36,575 nt of DNA from Fischerella muscicola PCC 7414 (GCF_000317205.1 NZ_AJLK01000172.1:1-36575), one strand, 5' to 3'. Positions 16,314 through 25,672 are shown, counted from the first letter of the stretch. Notes: a model not told the origin generated them from the sequence alone. Made by a program: numbers and translations.

Positions 16314-17366
16314 TCAATAAACAAAGAATTTGTCCCAGGGAATGTCTACAGGGGCGTCATGGTAGACAATATCAATCATCGTCAGCAGTAAAGGTAGGGC
16401 TTTAGCGTCTAAATTGCCTTGCTGTATCATGTTTTCTACTGTTGGGGCGATCGCTAAAGCTAAGGAAGCACCTTCTATGGTATCGTTGGGCATATACTGG
16501 GCTTTTGCTTGACTGTAGGGCATACCTAAACCTAAAAGACGACCCATGCGGCTATTGCGTCCGCCCTGACAGGTAACGTACAAATCACCAGCACCAGGAA
16601 GGGTGTAGACGTTGTGGAGTTTTCCTCCCATCTTTTCTACTAAATAAGCTGTTTCTAACATGCCTTGGGCAAAGATAGCCGCAGCGAGGTTGTGCATTTC
16701 CGCGCTATTCTCTGCTTTGCCTGCTTTTTCTAGGAGTCCAATCACCAATCCGACAGCGAGAGCATAGACATTCTTCATGGCGACACACACTTCTGTGCCA
16801 ATCATGTCGGTATTAGTCCAAACGTGATAGTAAGGTGTACGTGCTAACCCAACCAGCCAGTCTAGTAAGGCTTGATTTTGATTTGTAAATACTACACAAG
16901 TATGACGACGGGCAGCTAGTTCTTGAGCAATAGAAGGGCCGCCAATAGCAGCAATTTGTACTTGATCCCGATACTCAATAGGCAACCCAGCCCTAAGAAC
17001 ATCAGGTAATATAGATAACTTTTCGCCATCACCCGCCAATCCCTTTGTTACCATCAAAATAGGAATTTTCGGTGACAACAAATTGCTAAGGGCTTCCGCT
17101 ACCCAGTTGATACCGTGAGAGTTAACACCGATGACCAATAAATCCGCACCTGTTATTACTTCACCCAATTGATCATGGGTATAAGCTTTAACGCTTTCAG
17201 CAACACGGATGCCTAAGCGTGGATGGGGATAACCAGCTTGAAGCTTAGTAATAATGTCATTGTCTAAATGTGTACCGACCAGATGTACGATATGTCCGTT
17301 ATCTGTCAAGGGGACACTAACAGCAGTTCCCATGACCCCAGCACCCAAAATTACTATTTTCGCCAT
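16314..17366 (-). CDS. gpsA: Glycerol-3-phosphate dehydrogenase [NAD(P)+], GpsA-like
   Basis: Reduces dihydroxyacetone phosphate to sn-glycerol 3-phosphate for lipid synthesis. The 350-residue protein begins with a Rossmann motif, ILGAGVMGTA (Gly8, Gly10, Gly13). It continues with VTKGLAGDGEKL, IGGPSIAQELAARRHTCVVF, EVCVAMKNVYALAVG (catalytic Lys) and PGAGDLYVTCQGGRNSRMGRLLG, the standard GpsA order. GAGVMGTA replaces the usual GAGSWGTA, and the protein is slightly longer than typical GpsA, so it may be a paralogue with a different role. It is the last gene of the long minus-strand block, 35 bases behind the hydrolase gene. Confidence 0.85.
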   Translation of the reverse strand: MAKIVILGAGVMGTAVSVPLTDNGHIVHLVGTHLDNDIITKLQAGYPHPRLGIRVAESVKAYTHDQLGEVITGADLLVIGVNSHGINWVAEALSNLLSPKIPILMVTKGLAGDGEKLSILPDVLRAGLPIEYRDQVQIAAIGGPSIAQELAARRHTCVVFTNQNQALLDWLVGLARTPYYHVWTNTDMIGTEVCVAMKNVYALAVGLVIGLLEKAGKAENSAEMHNLAAAIFAQGMLETAYLVEKMGGKLHNVYTLPGAGDLYVTCQGGRNSRMGRLLGLGMPYSQAKAQYMPNDTIEGASLALAIAPTVENMIQQGNLDAKALPLLLTMIDIVYHDAPVDIPWDKFFVY

Positions 17367-17401
17367 CTTGTTCTATTACTCCACGGTTGCTATTCAAAAA
17401 A

Positions 17402-18145
17402 TTAACTGCTAGTTAATGCTTTAGCAAGAAGGTCAGGATAAGACAGATGGGGGCAATGTCCAGAAGCTAGTTCAATGGCATCGACTCCTAAGCGCTTGCG
17501 TGTAGCGTAACGTGACCATGTAGGAGATATGATTCGGTCATTGGTACAAACAATATATTTACGCTCAACCTTTGGCAAAGCTTTGAGAGGATTCGTTTCA
17601 AAAATATATGCCATGGATTGTTGCGAACGACTTTTTGAAATTGCCCACTGTGCTACATTCGGTTGACAGTCATGATAGAACAAATCCATTAATACTGCTG
17701 CGTCTGAAAAATCTTTCCCTACGGAAGCTGGTTCAAACATACCAGGCTCATTGTGGAACTGTTGGAGTTTACTTGGGTCTTTTGGCTGGTAATTTAATGA
17801 TTTGAGCGTATCAGCATCAAGATGATGAGAAAATTGGTCGAGTGTACTAATTCCAGGATAGGGAATCAGTCCACCCACAAACACTAGTTGACGCACTTTT
17901 ACTGCTTCTGCAACTAGGGGAATTATTGTACCAGCCATTGAGTGACCGACTAGGACAATATCATCATCAGTTTTGGGCAGCGCTTGAATTACTACATCCG
18001 CAAATTGGGACAAAGTAGCAGATGCATTTTCAATTGGTAAATCCATTGCTACAGTTTTGTGACCCTGTGCTTCTAAGTAGGGAATTAGCAAATCCCAACA
18101 CCAAGCGCCTTGGAAGGCACCATGAACTAGACAAAAAAGACTCAT
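17402..18145 (-). CDS. Alpha/beta hydrolase (esterase-like)
   Basis: A 247-residue hydrolase with an intact triad: oxyanion HGAFQGAWCW (8-17), nucleophile elbow VGHSMAGT (Ser69) and SGHCPHLSYP (His230), with the acid probably in IVCTNDRIISP. The pattern resembles plant methylesterase/hydroxynitrile-lyase-like esterases (EstC, SABP2). The substrate is unknown. The start at 18145 is chosen because the conserved hydrolase N-terminus (LFCLVHGAF) follows at once; the in-frame extension to 18244 would overlap the upstream DUF928 gene. The 55-base spacing suggests co-transcription with DUF928. Confidence 0.82.
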   Translation of the reverse strand: MSLFCLVHGAFQGAWCWDLLIPYLEAQGHKTVAMDLPIENASATLSQFADVVIQALPKTDDDIVLVGHSMAGTIIPLVAEAVKVRQLVFVGGLIPYPGISTLDQFSHHLDADTLKSLNYQPKDPSKLQQFHNEPGMFEPASVGKDFSDAAVLMDLFYHDCQPNVAQWAISKSRSQQSMAYIFETNPLKALPKVERKYIVCTNDRIISPTWSRYATRKRLGVDAIELASGHCPHLSYPDLLAKALTSS

Positions 18146-18200
18146 ATCAATTGAATAGTGGGAATGGTGGACGAGATATAACTTCAACAACCAAGAAAAT

Positions 18201-18998
18201 TCATGGTTGAACCAATGGTTGAACCGCCAACTCACCCAAGCCAACCCCAGCTAATAAATCTCTCCAATGTGTTTGCAATGTACGATTTTGAGGATTTGTC
18301 TGGCGCAATTGTCCTAGTGTAGTGAGGGCATCGTACCAAAAGCCATTCTCAGCATAAATCGCAACCTGTTGTAATGGCTGTGCTTTTTGTAACTGCTTAA
18401 CTAAGCTTTGATTGGGGTTTAGGCGGACAATTACTCCTTCTACATAAATTGGGGTTGATTGCTTTTGGGGATCACAGTAAATATTCAAGAACCAACGGTA
18501 CTGTTTACCTACTTGCAATGACGGAGTGTTTTCGGGTACGGGAACTTTGATAATACCTGCTTTTGCTGGTAGAGCGATCGCACTGTTATAAACTGAATCT
18601 TTGGTTTGATCATCCAGTAGGACAAACTCAGCTGGATAGCCAGAACTCTTGGTGTATGGTAGATAAAACCATAGCTGAGGGTGCGCTTCTGTGGTTAAGC
18701 CCCAAACATTTGTTACCGATGCTGGCTGCTCAGTCAGAGGTACTAAAGCAGTTAAGGGTGGTTTAACATCGGGACAACTACCTCTTCTGGCTCCACCGAA
18801 ACGGCGACCTCCAGGAGCAGGACCAGGCGGCAAATTGGGCAAATCAACCTTTATAGTTCCGCTTTTAGGAGGCTGGGGTGAGGTTGGTTGTGAAGGTTGA
18901 GTTGGTATTGACTGCGCTACAACCAAGGAGAAACTATTCAGTAAGCTGGTGCTACTAAGGGTAAATACTAAAATAATTTGATTTAAATTTAACTTCAT
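18201..18998 (-). CDS. DUF928 family exported protein
   Basis: A 265-residue protein. Residues 1-29 are a signal peptide (NQIILVFTLSSTSLLNSFSLVVAQ). A Pro/Gln linker follows, then the DUF928 core: LTALVPLTEQ, VWGLTTEAHPQLWFYLPYT, AEFVLLDD, IIKVPVP, YRWFLNIYCDPQ, VEGVIVR. It ends with an alpha-helical segment (AENGFWYDALTTLGQL). GGAG lies 6 bases before the ATG. DUF928 genes are typically found beside CHASE2/CHAT and DUF1822 genes in cyanobacteria, as here. The function is unknown. It is predicted to act in the periplasm or cell envelope, possibly as ligand or partner of the CHASE2 domain (inference). Confidence 0.85.
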   Translation of the reverse strand: MKLNLNQIILVFTLSSTSLLNSFSLVVAQSIPTQPSQPTSPQPPKSGTIKVDLPNLPPGPAPGGRRFGGARRGSCPDVKPPLTALVPLTEQPASVTNVWGLTTEAHPQLWFYLPYTKSSGYPAEFVLLDDQTKDSVYNSAIALPAKAGIIKVPVPENTPSLQVGKQYRWFLNIYCDPQKQSTPIYVEGVIVRLNPNQSLVKQLQKAQPLQQVAIYAENGFWYDALTTLGQLRQTNPQNRTLQTHWRDLLAGVGLGELAVQPLVQP

Positions 18999-19095
18999 AA
19001 AATCTCCGTAATTTTAGTGTTTTTTATAGAAGAAAGCGTAATTTAGTTATCAGTTAACAGTTATCAGATTCTATTAATCACTGCGGCTGGTGCTG

Positions 19096-19152
19096 ATTCC
19101 TAACAACCAACAACCAACTACTAACCACTAACTACTAACCAACAACCGACAA
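19096..19152. repeat. Heptamer short tandem repeat (STRR)
   Basis: AACAACCAACTACTAACCACTAACTAC units in the gap between the CHAT-CHASE2 gene and the DUF928 gene. Confidence 0.6.
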
Positions 19153-19156
19153 CAAA

Positions 19157-21484
19157 TTACTCTTTACTAATTGCTGTCATACCTGCTGTTGCTATAAGTG
19201 CTAAAGCTGATGGAACAAAAGGAACCCAATACCCTTGAATGAATAAACCAAAGCAGAAAATATAAAGAATCCCGCAGCCAACTACAACAAAAATTAGCAA
19301 GCGTGTCCAAGAGTGTCGCATTTGCCAAGCTAGTAATCCTCCTGCTACTGACCAAACCCAAATCCACATGACTTCAGCAAAGGGATTCCATGACCGCAGG
19401 AGTGGACGACCGTCTAAAACTGCACTGAGAATTTGGCTAACCATGTGAGCTTGTACTAATACTCCTGACATTTGTTTGTCTAATTCAGTACTATAGGGTG
19501 TAGCCCAATAATCTGGAAAATCACCTTTAGCAGTGACACCAATCAAGACTATTTTGTTTTTGATCGCGTTGGGGTTAATTGGAGCAGATAAAAGTTGTGT
19601 CAATGACACTTGTTCAGCAATTCGCTTTGAGGAACGGTAGTTGAGTAAAATTTGACCACCGTTAGTATCAATACCTTGATAACCGCCTGTTCGTGGTTTT
19701 AAGAGTGATAAATTAACATCACCAATTTGGAAATCACCTGTGGGAGTAAATTTTGGTTTAATTCCTTGGGCCTCTAAATAGCGCAGTGCTAGCTGTAAGC
19801 TAAGAGAATAGGAAGCAGGACAAGGTGAGGTTGGTTCTTGGTTCATAAATAGCAAATGCCGACGTACCACCCCATCAGCATCATGAACAAAGTCACTAAA
19901 ACCTAAGCGGGATTGGGGAATTTCTGGAGGTGGTTCGATACCACTAGTATTGATTGTTGCATCGCTACCTTTGCAGACTCCTACTAAGTTGTCTGTTTGC
20001 TGGAAACGATTCTGTAAATTTGCTGACTCCGCTGGAAAATCACGGTAAATATCTAGACCGATCGCTCGCGGTTGATGCTGCTGAAGTTTCTCCAAAACTT
20101 TGTTCAGAGTTTGATCAGACACAGATGTCCCTTTCAAAGATTCGCCTCTGCGACGTTGCGCTGCAATATCAGCATCTCCAACGGTTACTAATAATAGACG
20201 TGGATCAGGATCTTCATTGATGAGAACTGAACGCGATCGCATCATCAAATCAAAGGCTTGTAAATCCCAATTTTGTAAGACTTCTAAAAATTTCAAGCCA
20301 GTAGGAATTGCAGTAATAAAGACACTATTAATGAAAAAATAAATAATTATACGTAATAAATTAGAAGAACTATAACTTCGTTTGACAGGGTTGTGTGGAG
20401 CAACCCAACCTGTGAACTCTTGCCAAGTGGGAGGTATTTCTGCCAAATTCTGAAAAATTACTGGTAGCCAAGTAGCACAAGGAAATCTATCTTCTAAGCC
20501 TTGCAATCTTTCCCGTGCCTCTCGCACTGCTAAGTATAAAGGTTCACCATTAGCAAACCCATCCAGAAAATACTTCAAAAATTCCTGTGCGACTAAATCT
20601 GGTACAGGTTCGCGCATCACGATCATCTGAGGAATGTGCAGATTGGCTAGTTTTTCTGCTAGTCCTAAGCCATCACAGGAGTTGAAAATTGCCAACTGCA
20701 AGCCTCGTTCCACTGCTTTTTTTAAGGCGTATTTTAATTCGTCAATTGTGAGACTATCAGTTTTATTTAAATAAATCTTGCCGATGCGATTATTTCCTTG
20801 ACTAGAACTGTGTCCAGCGAAAAACAGAATATCCCAGTTTTTTTGCCAAAGACAATCATTTAATTCCTTACGCTGTGGTTCAACTAAAAAGCTGACTTCC
20901 GCTGTGGGTAATGCTTGGAGTAAAGCTTGATCTGTCTGAGTATCAATCCCTTGACTATTACCAATAATTGCTAAAATATTTACTTTTTTATTATGGGTTT
21001 TCTTGGCAGCAATGCGCTCGTATCTTGGAGGTGCGATGGCAATTTCCGCCTTGGGGTAGCGTTCCAGCACGTCCCAAAGATGCCAGGGCAAACGCTGCAA
21101 TTCGCGATTTTCTGTTTGTAAAATGACTCGTACTATATCCGTAGGCAATAATCTTTCTAGCCATTTTTCACGGACAGGACGAAACTCCGCAGCTAGTAGC
21201 CAGGAATTAAGATGCGATCGCAATATATATGCAGTTTGATCACACTCTTTGACTATCGATACATTTGTTACTTGTACCTTGTCAGCAGATAAGCGATAAC
21301 GGTTGTCTAACCTCGAATAGCTAGACTGCCACTCTTCATATTTGTGTAATAATTCTGTTGCTGGTGGTAATCTACCTGCAATTTCGGAATCAGGTAACTT
21401 ACCTTCTTCACCAATTTGTAGGGTAACGGCAAATCCTTGCTCAAAGCTACCGTCAGCAAATTTTAGAACTACTAACTTACCCAT
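19157..21484 (-). CDS. CHAT protease - CHASE2 sensor membrane protein
   Basis: A 775-residue two-part signalling protein. The N-terminal ~370 residues form a cytoplasmic CHAT (caspase-like) domain with an intact diad: FFAGHSSSQ (His225) and FNSCDGLG (Cys270). TM1 is near 390-410 (LLRIIIYFFINSVFITAIP). Residues ~420-690 are a CHASE2 sensor (FDLMMRSR, LLLVTVGDADI, IGLDIYRDFP, ADGVVRRHLLF, IKNKIVLIGVTAKG) predicted outside the membrane. Three C-terminal TM helices follow, about 700-772. An extracytoplasmic signal would thus control an internal cysteine protease. The start at 21484 is preferred; the in-frame extension to 21586 runs through GATGGGGAGATGGGGG simple repeat. It sits between DUF1822 (105 bases upstream) and DUF928. 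Confidence 0.88.
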   Translation of the reverse strand: MGKLVVLKFADGSFEQGFAVTLQIGEEGKLPDSEIAGRLPPATELLHKYEEWQSSYSRLDNRYRLSADKVQVTNVSIVKECDQTAYILRSHLNSWLLAAEFRPVREKWLERLLPTDIVRVILQTENRELQRLPWHLWDVLERYPKAEIAIAPPRYERIAAKKTHNKKVNILAIIGNSQGIDTQTDQALLQALPTAEVSFLVEPQRKELNDCLWQKNWDILFFAGHSSSQGNNRIGKIYLNKTDSLTIDELKYALKKAVERGLQLAIFNSCDGLGLAEKLANLHIPQMIVMREPVPDLVAQEFLKYFLDGFANGEPLYLAVREARERLQGLEDRFPCATWLPVIFQNLAEIPPTWQEFTGWVAPHNPVKRSYSSSNLLRIIIYFFINSVFITAIPTGLKFLEVLQNWDLQAFDLMMRSRSVLINEDPDPRLLLVTVGDADIAAQRRRGESLKGTSVSDQTLNKVLEKLQQHQPRAIGLDIYRDFPAESANLQNRFQQTDNLVGVCKGSDATINTSGIEPPPEIPQSRLGFSDFVHDADGVVRRHLLFMNQEPTSPCPASYSLSLQLALRYLEAQGIKPKFTPTGDFQIGDVNLSLLKPRTGGYQGIDTNGGQILLNYRSSKRIAEQVSLTQLLSAPINPNAIKNKIVLIGVTAKGDFPDYWATPYSTELDKQMSGVLVQAHMVSQILSAVLDGRPLLRSWNPFAEVMWIWVWSVAGGLLAWQMRHSWTRLLIFVVVGCGILYIFCFGLFIQGYWVPFVPSALALIATAGMTAISKE

Positions 21485-21589
21485 AGTTGAAAAAGATGGG
21501 GAGATGGGGGAGTGGGTGGAGTATGAGGAGTGGAGAACGATTAAGAACTTTTGACCGTTGACACTTGACCATTGATCCTTAACCATTGA

Positions 21590-22558
21590 CTAAATGACAA
21601 AATGTTCTTTTACACAGGCATCATAGAGTGCTACTTGAACGGTAAATTCTTCTTTGGGTTCTCCTCTGAACTTTAATTGAATATAATTATCTGCACTTCT
21701 AGCTTGGGCTTCTAAAAATACTGCTCCTGATTTGTTTAAAACAGTGAGTTGCACTCCTGGGGTGAGGTAATTTTGATTGTTAGCAGGATACAGTTGTACG
21801 AGAACGCTGGTTTGTTGATCTGCTTGGGGGCTAATTTCTACAACCAACATAACGAATTGGTTGGCAATCTGGATTCCTAAGTCAATTAATTTTCCTCGTC
21901 TCACCACTGTTTCTTGCTGATTATTAGTTTCATCTTCGAGCAAGTTGCCACTTCTGAACGCAAAAGCTGGAGCTATTTCTGGTTGATTCCACAAGGATTC
22001 TATGGTTTGCCATCCTGCTTCAAATATACCTGTAAACCATTGGCTCAAATTTACCAATTCTGGAACTGGTAATGTAAAAGTAGGTGCTAGGTGTTCAATT
22101 AAATCTTCCAACGGTTGCAGTTGAGTTAAAGGTATCTCTTCGGTGGCGACACTAGGGAGAAATCCTAGTAATTTTGCCTCTTGCAGAGATTCGTCTACTT
22201 GCACAAACACGTAACCTACTCGTTCTTCCCAAGTTTCAGGCGGAACATAACCAATTTGTTGATCCAATAGTACAGGGCGACATTCCAAACGCCCAATTCC
22301 TGGCAACTCCAAATCAGCTACATCAGCACACAAACGCATAATCGGATTCCAACTGTCGCTTGCTTTCAAATCAGTAGGAAGACCCATCATTTGTAAATAA
22401 TCATTAACTGCTAATACACACAGGGTATTTAAACGGACTCGTTCCGCAATCTGCGGATATGGTAGTTGATGAGCAAACTGCTGGGCAGTAGTGCGGGCCG
22501 CTTGAGTGATGGGCAGTGTTAAAGCAATATCATCAAATTTATAGGTTTGGTGTGACAT
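21590..22558 (-). CDS. DUF1822 family protein
   Basis: A 322-residue soluble protein with the DUF1822 pattern: an N-terminal helix and the segment RVRLNTLCVLAVNDYLQMMGLPTDL, then LECRPVL and ERVGYVFVQVDESLQEAKLLGFLP. A C-terminal beta-rich part follows (GKLIDLGIQIANQFVMLVVEI, VLVQLYP, YLTPGVQLTVLNKSGAVFLEAQAR, IQLKFRGEPKEEFTVQVAL). No signal peptide or TM is seen. It typically precedes CHASE2-CHAT genes, suggesting an adaptor or substrate of the CHAT protease; no biochemical role is known to me. It is 105 bases upstream of CHAT-CHASE2 in the same direction. Confidence 0.85.
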   Translation of the reverse strand: MSHQTYKFDDIALTLPITQAARTTAQQFAHQLPYPQIAERVRLNTLCVLAVNDYLQMMGLPTDLKASDSWNPIMRLCADVADLELPGIGRLECRPVLLDQQIGYVPPETWEERVGYVFVQVDESLQEAKLLGFLPSVATEEIPLTQLQPLEDLIEHLAPTFTLPVPELVNLSQWFTGIFEAGWQTIESLWNQPEIAPAFAFRSGNLLEDETNNQQETVVRRGKLIDLGIQIANQFVMLVVEISPQADQQTSVLVQLYPANNQNYLTPGVQLTVLNKSGAVFLEAQARSADNYIQLKFRGEPKEEFTVQVALYDACVKEHFVI

Positions 22559-22784
22559 GGATCATTCCCCAAGGTTTAATGCTGCTGTATATAGGTCGCG
22601 CTTAATAACAAAAATTACGCAAAAAAATAATTTTATTTTTAAGTAATTGGTGATTAGTAGTTTGTAGTTATTAACTAGTAACTAATTTACGTCTAATGTG
22701 AACTGAAGAAGCAACATAAATGGGTGTGGGGGTGTAAGGGCGTAGCCTACACCGTAGACACGGATTTGTACTTCTGCCTCCTAC

Positions 22785-25358
22785 TTACAACCAATTTCCA
22801 ATCAATACGTAAGCTGACCAAAAGCCAGGAGCATTGTAGTTGGGATGTTTGAGCAATTGTAGCTGGGCGCGACGCAAAGCTTCGGCTTTGGTAATTTTGG
22901 CTTCTTTGAGTTCTCGGTAAAAAGCACCAACAAATTGAGCAGTGGATTCGTCATCAATCTGCCACAGAGAAGCGATCGTACTGCGTGCGCCTGCACGTAC
23001 AGCAGCTCCTGCTAAACCAAGAGCTGCACGTTTGTCTCCTACTGCTGTCTGACATGCACTTAACACTAGTAGTTGTAATGCTTCGGGTCTAATATTATCC
23101 CGATTGCGAAGGATACTGTCAAATTGAGTCACGTTAATTGGGCCATCGGCAGCTAAAATAAATGTCTGATCAGCACGGGAACTAAACTGACCGTGAGTTG
23201 CTAAATGCACTACGTTAAAAGGTGTAGTGTTTACTTTTTTCTTTAGTTCTTTACTTGTAAATTGTCGATCTAATAGGTTGGTTGTTGATATGCCTGCTTC
23301 ACTAATTAACTCAATTTCTGTCCTGATCGCGGGTAGGGGTGCGAAGTCGGAGTATGCTTGTGGTGGTTGAGTTAACCCGGCAGTTAGGGCTTGCAGCTGC
23401 TGTCGCTGTAGTGGTTTGGGATCAAGGAGTTGCAAACCGACACTCAGGGCAGTTGCGTATTTTTCTACTAAATATTGTTGACCATTATATAGAGAAGACA
23501 TTGGTAAATTACGCAATGCTCCATCTAGTACAAATACTAAAGTGTTTACCCCACTAGCTGATAATTGTGATTCAATTGGTTTGATTAGCCAGTTGTAAAC
23601 TTGCTGTGACTGGGTGCGCGTGGCTTTGATTGCTGCCGGATTAACAAGATTTTGTCGCAGTTGGCTAACTATTTGCTCTACTTCTGTTTGGGAAATCTGG
23701 GTGCTGTAGTGTCGTAGGGGTTGTTTAGGAATTTTGACAATTACCTGTAGTTCGTCAGGAAGAATAATTGGGTATAGAATGGCAGCCGTCGGATTTTCTT
23801 TATCTACGACTTTGTCTAATAGTATACGCTGTCCTTGAAGACATGCTTCACGGAAGAAGTTATCTAATTCGGCAATTTGCAGGGCTTCAATCCTTTGGCG
23901 TGCTTTTTCTAAAGTTTTTTCTTCTGGTTGTATTTGTTGAGTATCTAACAGTAATTGTACTGATTCTCGATACACTGGTTCGACGCTGTCGCGAAAGCTA
24001 AATTGTACTTCTCGGTTAACTGCTACCAAGTCGTTACGAATCGATTCGAGGGTTTGGACTGCCAAATCATAAGCTGCGATCGCTCTTGGAATATCCCCTT
24101 GTACTTTGAGTAATCTGCCTAACTGCCATTGCCATTTATAAGCAATATCGGGTGCATTACTACTCTGTGCTAAAAGTAATGCTTGCTCTGTCAACTTTTG
24201 TGCTTCTGACCATTGTCTGGTATGTTCATACAGACTACCTAGAGTTCCCAAAGCATAAGCTAAGGAGCGTTGATCGTTTAAACTGCGCGCTTGTTGTACG
24301 GCTTGGGCAAGGATTTGGGCAGGGGAAAGAAGATGATGGGGTGAATTTTCTTTCTCGTCTCCCAATTTGACGAGATTCTGAGCAAAATTGATCTGGGCGT
24401 AAACGCTGGCGCGACTGGGGGGAAGTTGGTCGAGTTGGGATTGAATTTGTGGTACTAATGTTAAAGCAGCTGTTGGTTTTTGCTCCTCAATGAGCAGACT
24501 GAGAAGATTAAGCTGGGCTTGAACCTTTAACAGAGGCGAGGAAGTTTCTTTAACTGTTTGTTGATAAAAGTTAATTGCTTGTTGTGTCTGTTGGCGATCG
24601 CGGGCGTTGTTACCTAAACTAAAAAGACTCGCGGCAATATAATTAGGTGATTTTAAGCGTTTGGCTACTGCCAAACTTTCTTCGAGGACTATGTGAGATT
24701 GTTGTAATTTGCCTACTAGTTGTAGGACATCACCTAGCGATCGCAACATCACTGCTTTTTCTAGGGAGTCACTTTGCGATCGCAATGTCTGGTTTACTTG
24801 TAATAGTGTTGCTTCTGCCCGACGATAAAATCCGCTCGAGATTAATGCTTGGGCTTGATTGATTTGCGATCGCACTACACCATTTTGATCATTTGCTTTA
24901 CTATAAATATCTCCCGCTTGCTGCCAAGTTTGCAAGGCATCTTCTGGTTGTCCCATTGCAAGTTGCAGACGTCCTTGAATATCGAGAGTTTGAGCTAAAA
25001 TTATGCGATCGTCTATGCTTTTGAGAAGATTTAAGCTTTCTGTAATTGCTTGCTTGGCTTGATTCCATGCACCAAGTTGTTGGTAAGCAAGAGAAAGGTT
25101 ACTCAAAGTAGCAGCCAGTCTTTTTGTATCACCCTGCTGCCGATAATTTTGGGCTGCTTGCTGCAATATTTGTACTGCTTGTGCAAACTGTCCACTGTCG
25201 TAGAGTGTTTTTCCTTGTTGTAAAGCAGAAGAGATGGTGGGGGAAGTAGAAGGATTGGGAGTTGGAAGTTTTGCTAAAACTGGTGAAATACTGATGCATA
25301 GTAAAGCAGTCATCAGAACCAGTGCTAAGAAGCGGAATGTCTTCTTTTTTGGTGTCAT
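22785..25358 (-). CDS. Exported TPR-CHAT protease
   Basis: An 857-residue protein. The N-terminus MTPKKKTFRFLALVLMTALLCISISPVLA is a clear signal peptide, so the protein is predicted outside the cytoplasm. Residues ~45-430 hold about nine TPR units (QQGKTLYDSGQFAQAVQILQQAA, LSNLSLAYQQLGAWNQAKQAI, LGTLGSLYEHTRQWSEA). The C-terminal ~300 residues are a CHAT domain with an intact diad: VHLATHGQF (His722) and LSACQTAVG (Cys769), plus ALGLAGAAVRAGARSTIASLWQIDD. TPR-CHAT is the architecture of the caspase-like protease of Craspase, but no CRISPR locus is present here. It lies 226 bases upstream of DUF1822 and probably belongs to the same functional module. Confidence 0.9.
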   Translation of the reverse strand: MTPKKKTFRFLALVLMTALLCISISPVLAKLPTPNPSTSPTISSALQQGKTLYDSGQFAQAVQILQQAAQNYRQQGDTKRLAATLSNLSLAYQQLGAWNQAKQAITESLNLLKSIDDRIILAQTLDIQGRLQLAMGQPEDALQTWQQAGDIYSKANDQNGVVRSQINQAQALISSGFYRRAEATLLQVNQTLRSQSDSLEKAVMLRSLGDVLQLVGKLQQSHIVLEESLAVAKRLKSPNYIAASLFSLGNNARDRQQTQQAINFYQQTVKETSSPLLKVQAQLNLLSLLIEEQKPTAALTLVPQIQSQLDQLPPSRASVYAQINFAQNLVKLGDEKENSPHHLLSPAQILAQAVQQARSLNDQRSLAYALGTLGSLYEHTRQWSEAQKLTEQALLLAQSSNAPDIAYKWQWQLGRLLKVQGDIPRAIAAYDLAVQTLESIRNDLVAVNREVQFSFRDSVEPVYRESVQLLLDTQQIQPEEKTLEKARQRIEALQIAELDNFFREACLQGQRILLDKVVDKENPTAAILYPIILPDELQVIVKIPKQPLRHYSTQISQTEVEQIVSQLRQNLVNPAAIKATRTQSQQVYNWLIKPIESQLSASGVNTLVFVLDGALRNLPMSSLYNGQQYLVEKYATALSVGLQLLDPKPLQRQQLQALTAGLTQPPQAYSDFAPLPAIRTEIELISEAGISTTNLLDRQFTSKELKKKVNTTPFNVVHLATHGQFSSRADQTFILAADGPINVTQFDSILRNRDNIRPEALQLLVLSACQTAVGDKRAALGLAGAAVRAGARSTIASLWQIDDESTAQFVGAFYRELKEAKITKAEALRRAQLQLLKHPNYNAPGFWSAYVLIGNWL

Positions 25359-25440
25359 AAATTTGAGTCAGTCAGTCTCTTCCCACTCACAGAATATCTA
25401 GTTAACGAACCGCGAAGACGCGAAGGACACAAAGATTTAA

Positions 25441-25479
25441 AGTGGTTAGTGGTTGGTGGTTGGTGGTTGGTGGTTGTAC
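25441..25479. repeat. Heptamer tandem repeat (TTGGTGG)n
   Basis: Consecutive GGTTGGTGGTTGGTGGTTGG heptamers, one of the cleanest STRR tracts of the window, between the mscS-like and TPR-CHAT genes. Confidence 0.7.
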
Positions 25480-25557
25480 CAGACGTGCCATGGCACGTCT
25501 GTACAGTGGTTAGTAGTTAATAGTCTTTACTCCTCACACTCCCAGACGCTTCAAACA

Positions 25558-25672
25558 GCGCATCTCCCCATCTCCCCATCTCCCCACTGCCCCTAATCCC
25601 CACTCCCTTGGGGGAGTGGGGGCCGGTGAGTTCCCCATCTCCCCATCTCCCCATCTCCCCACCTCCTTGATC
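25558..25672. repeat. Octamer tandem repeat (CTCCCCAT)n with hairpin
   Basis: Two clusters of CTCCCCAT octamers flank a hairpin, CCCCACTCCC-TTGG-GGGAGTGGGG (about 25599-25622). The tract ends at the stop codon of the mscS-like gene. It may terminate or attenuate minus-strand transcription toward TPR-CHAT. Confidence 0.65.

Noticed and set aside
22785-25358. Craspase (type III-E CRISPR) locus because of TPR-CHAT
   Set aside because: No gRAMP/Cas7-11 gene or CRISPR array in the window, and the protein has a signal peptide.
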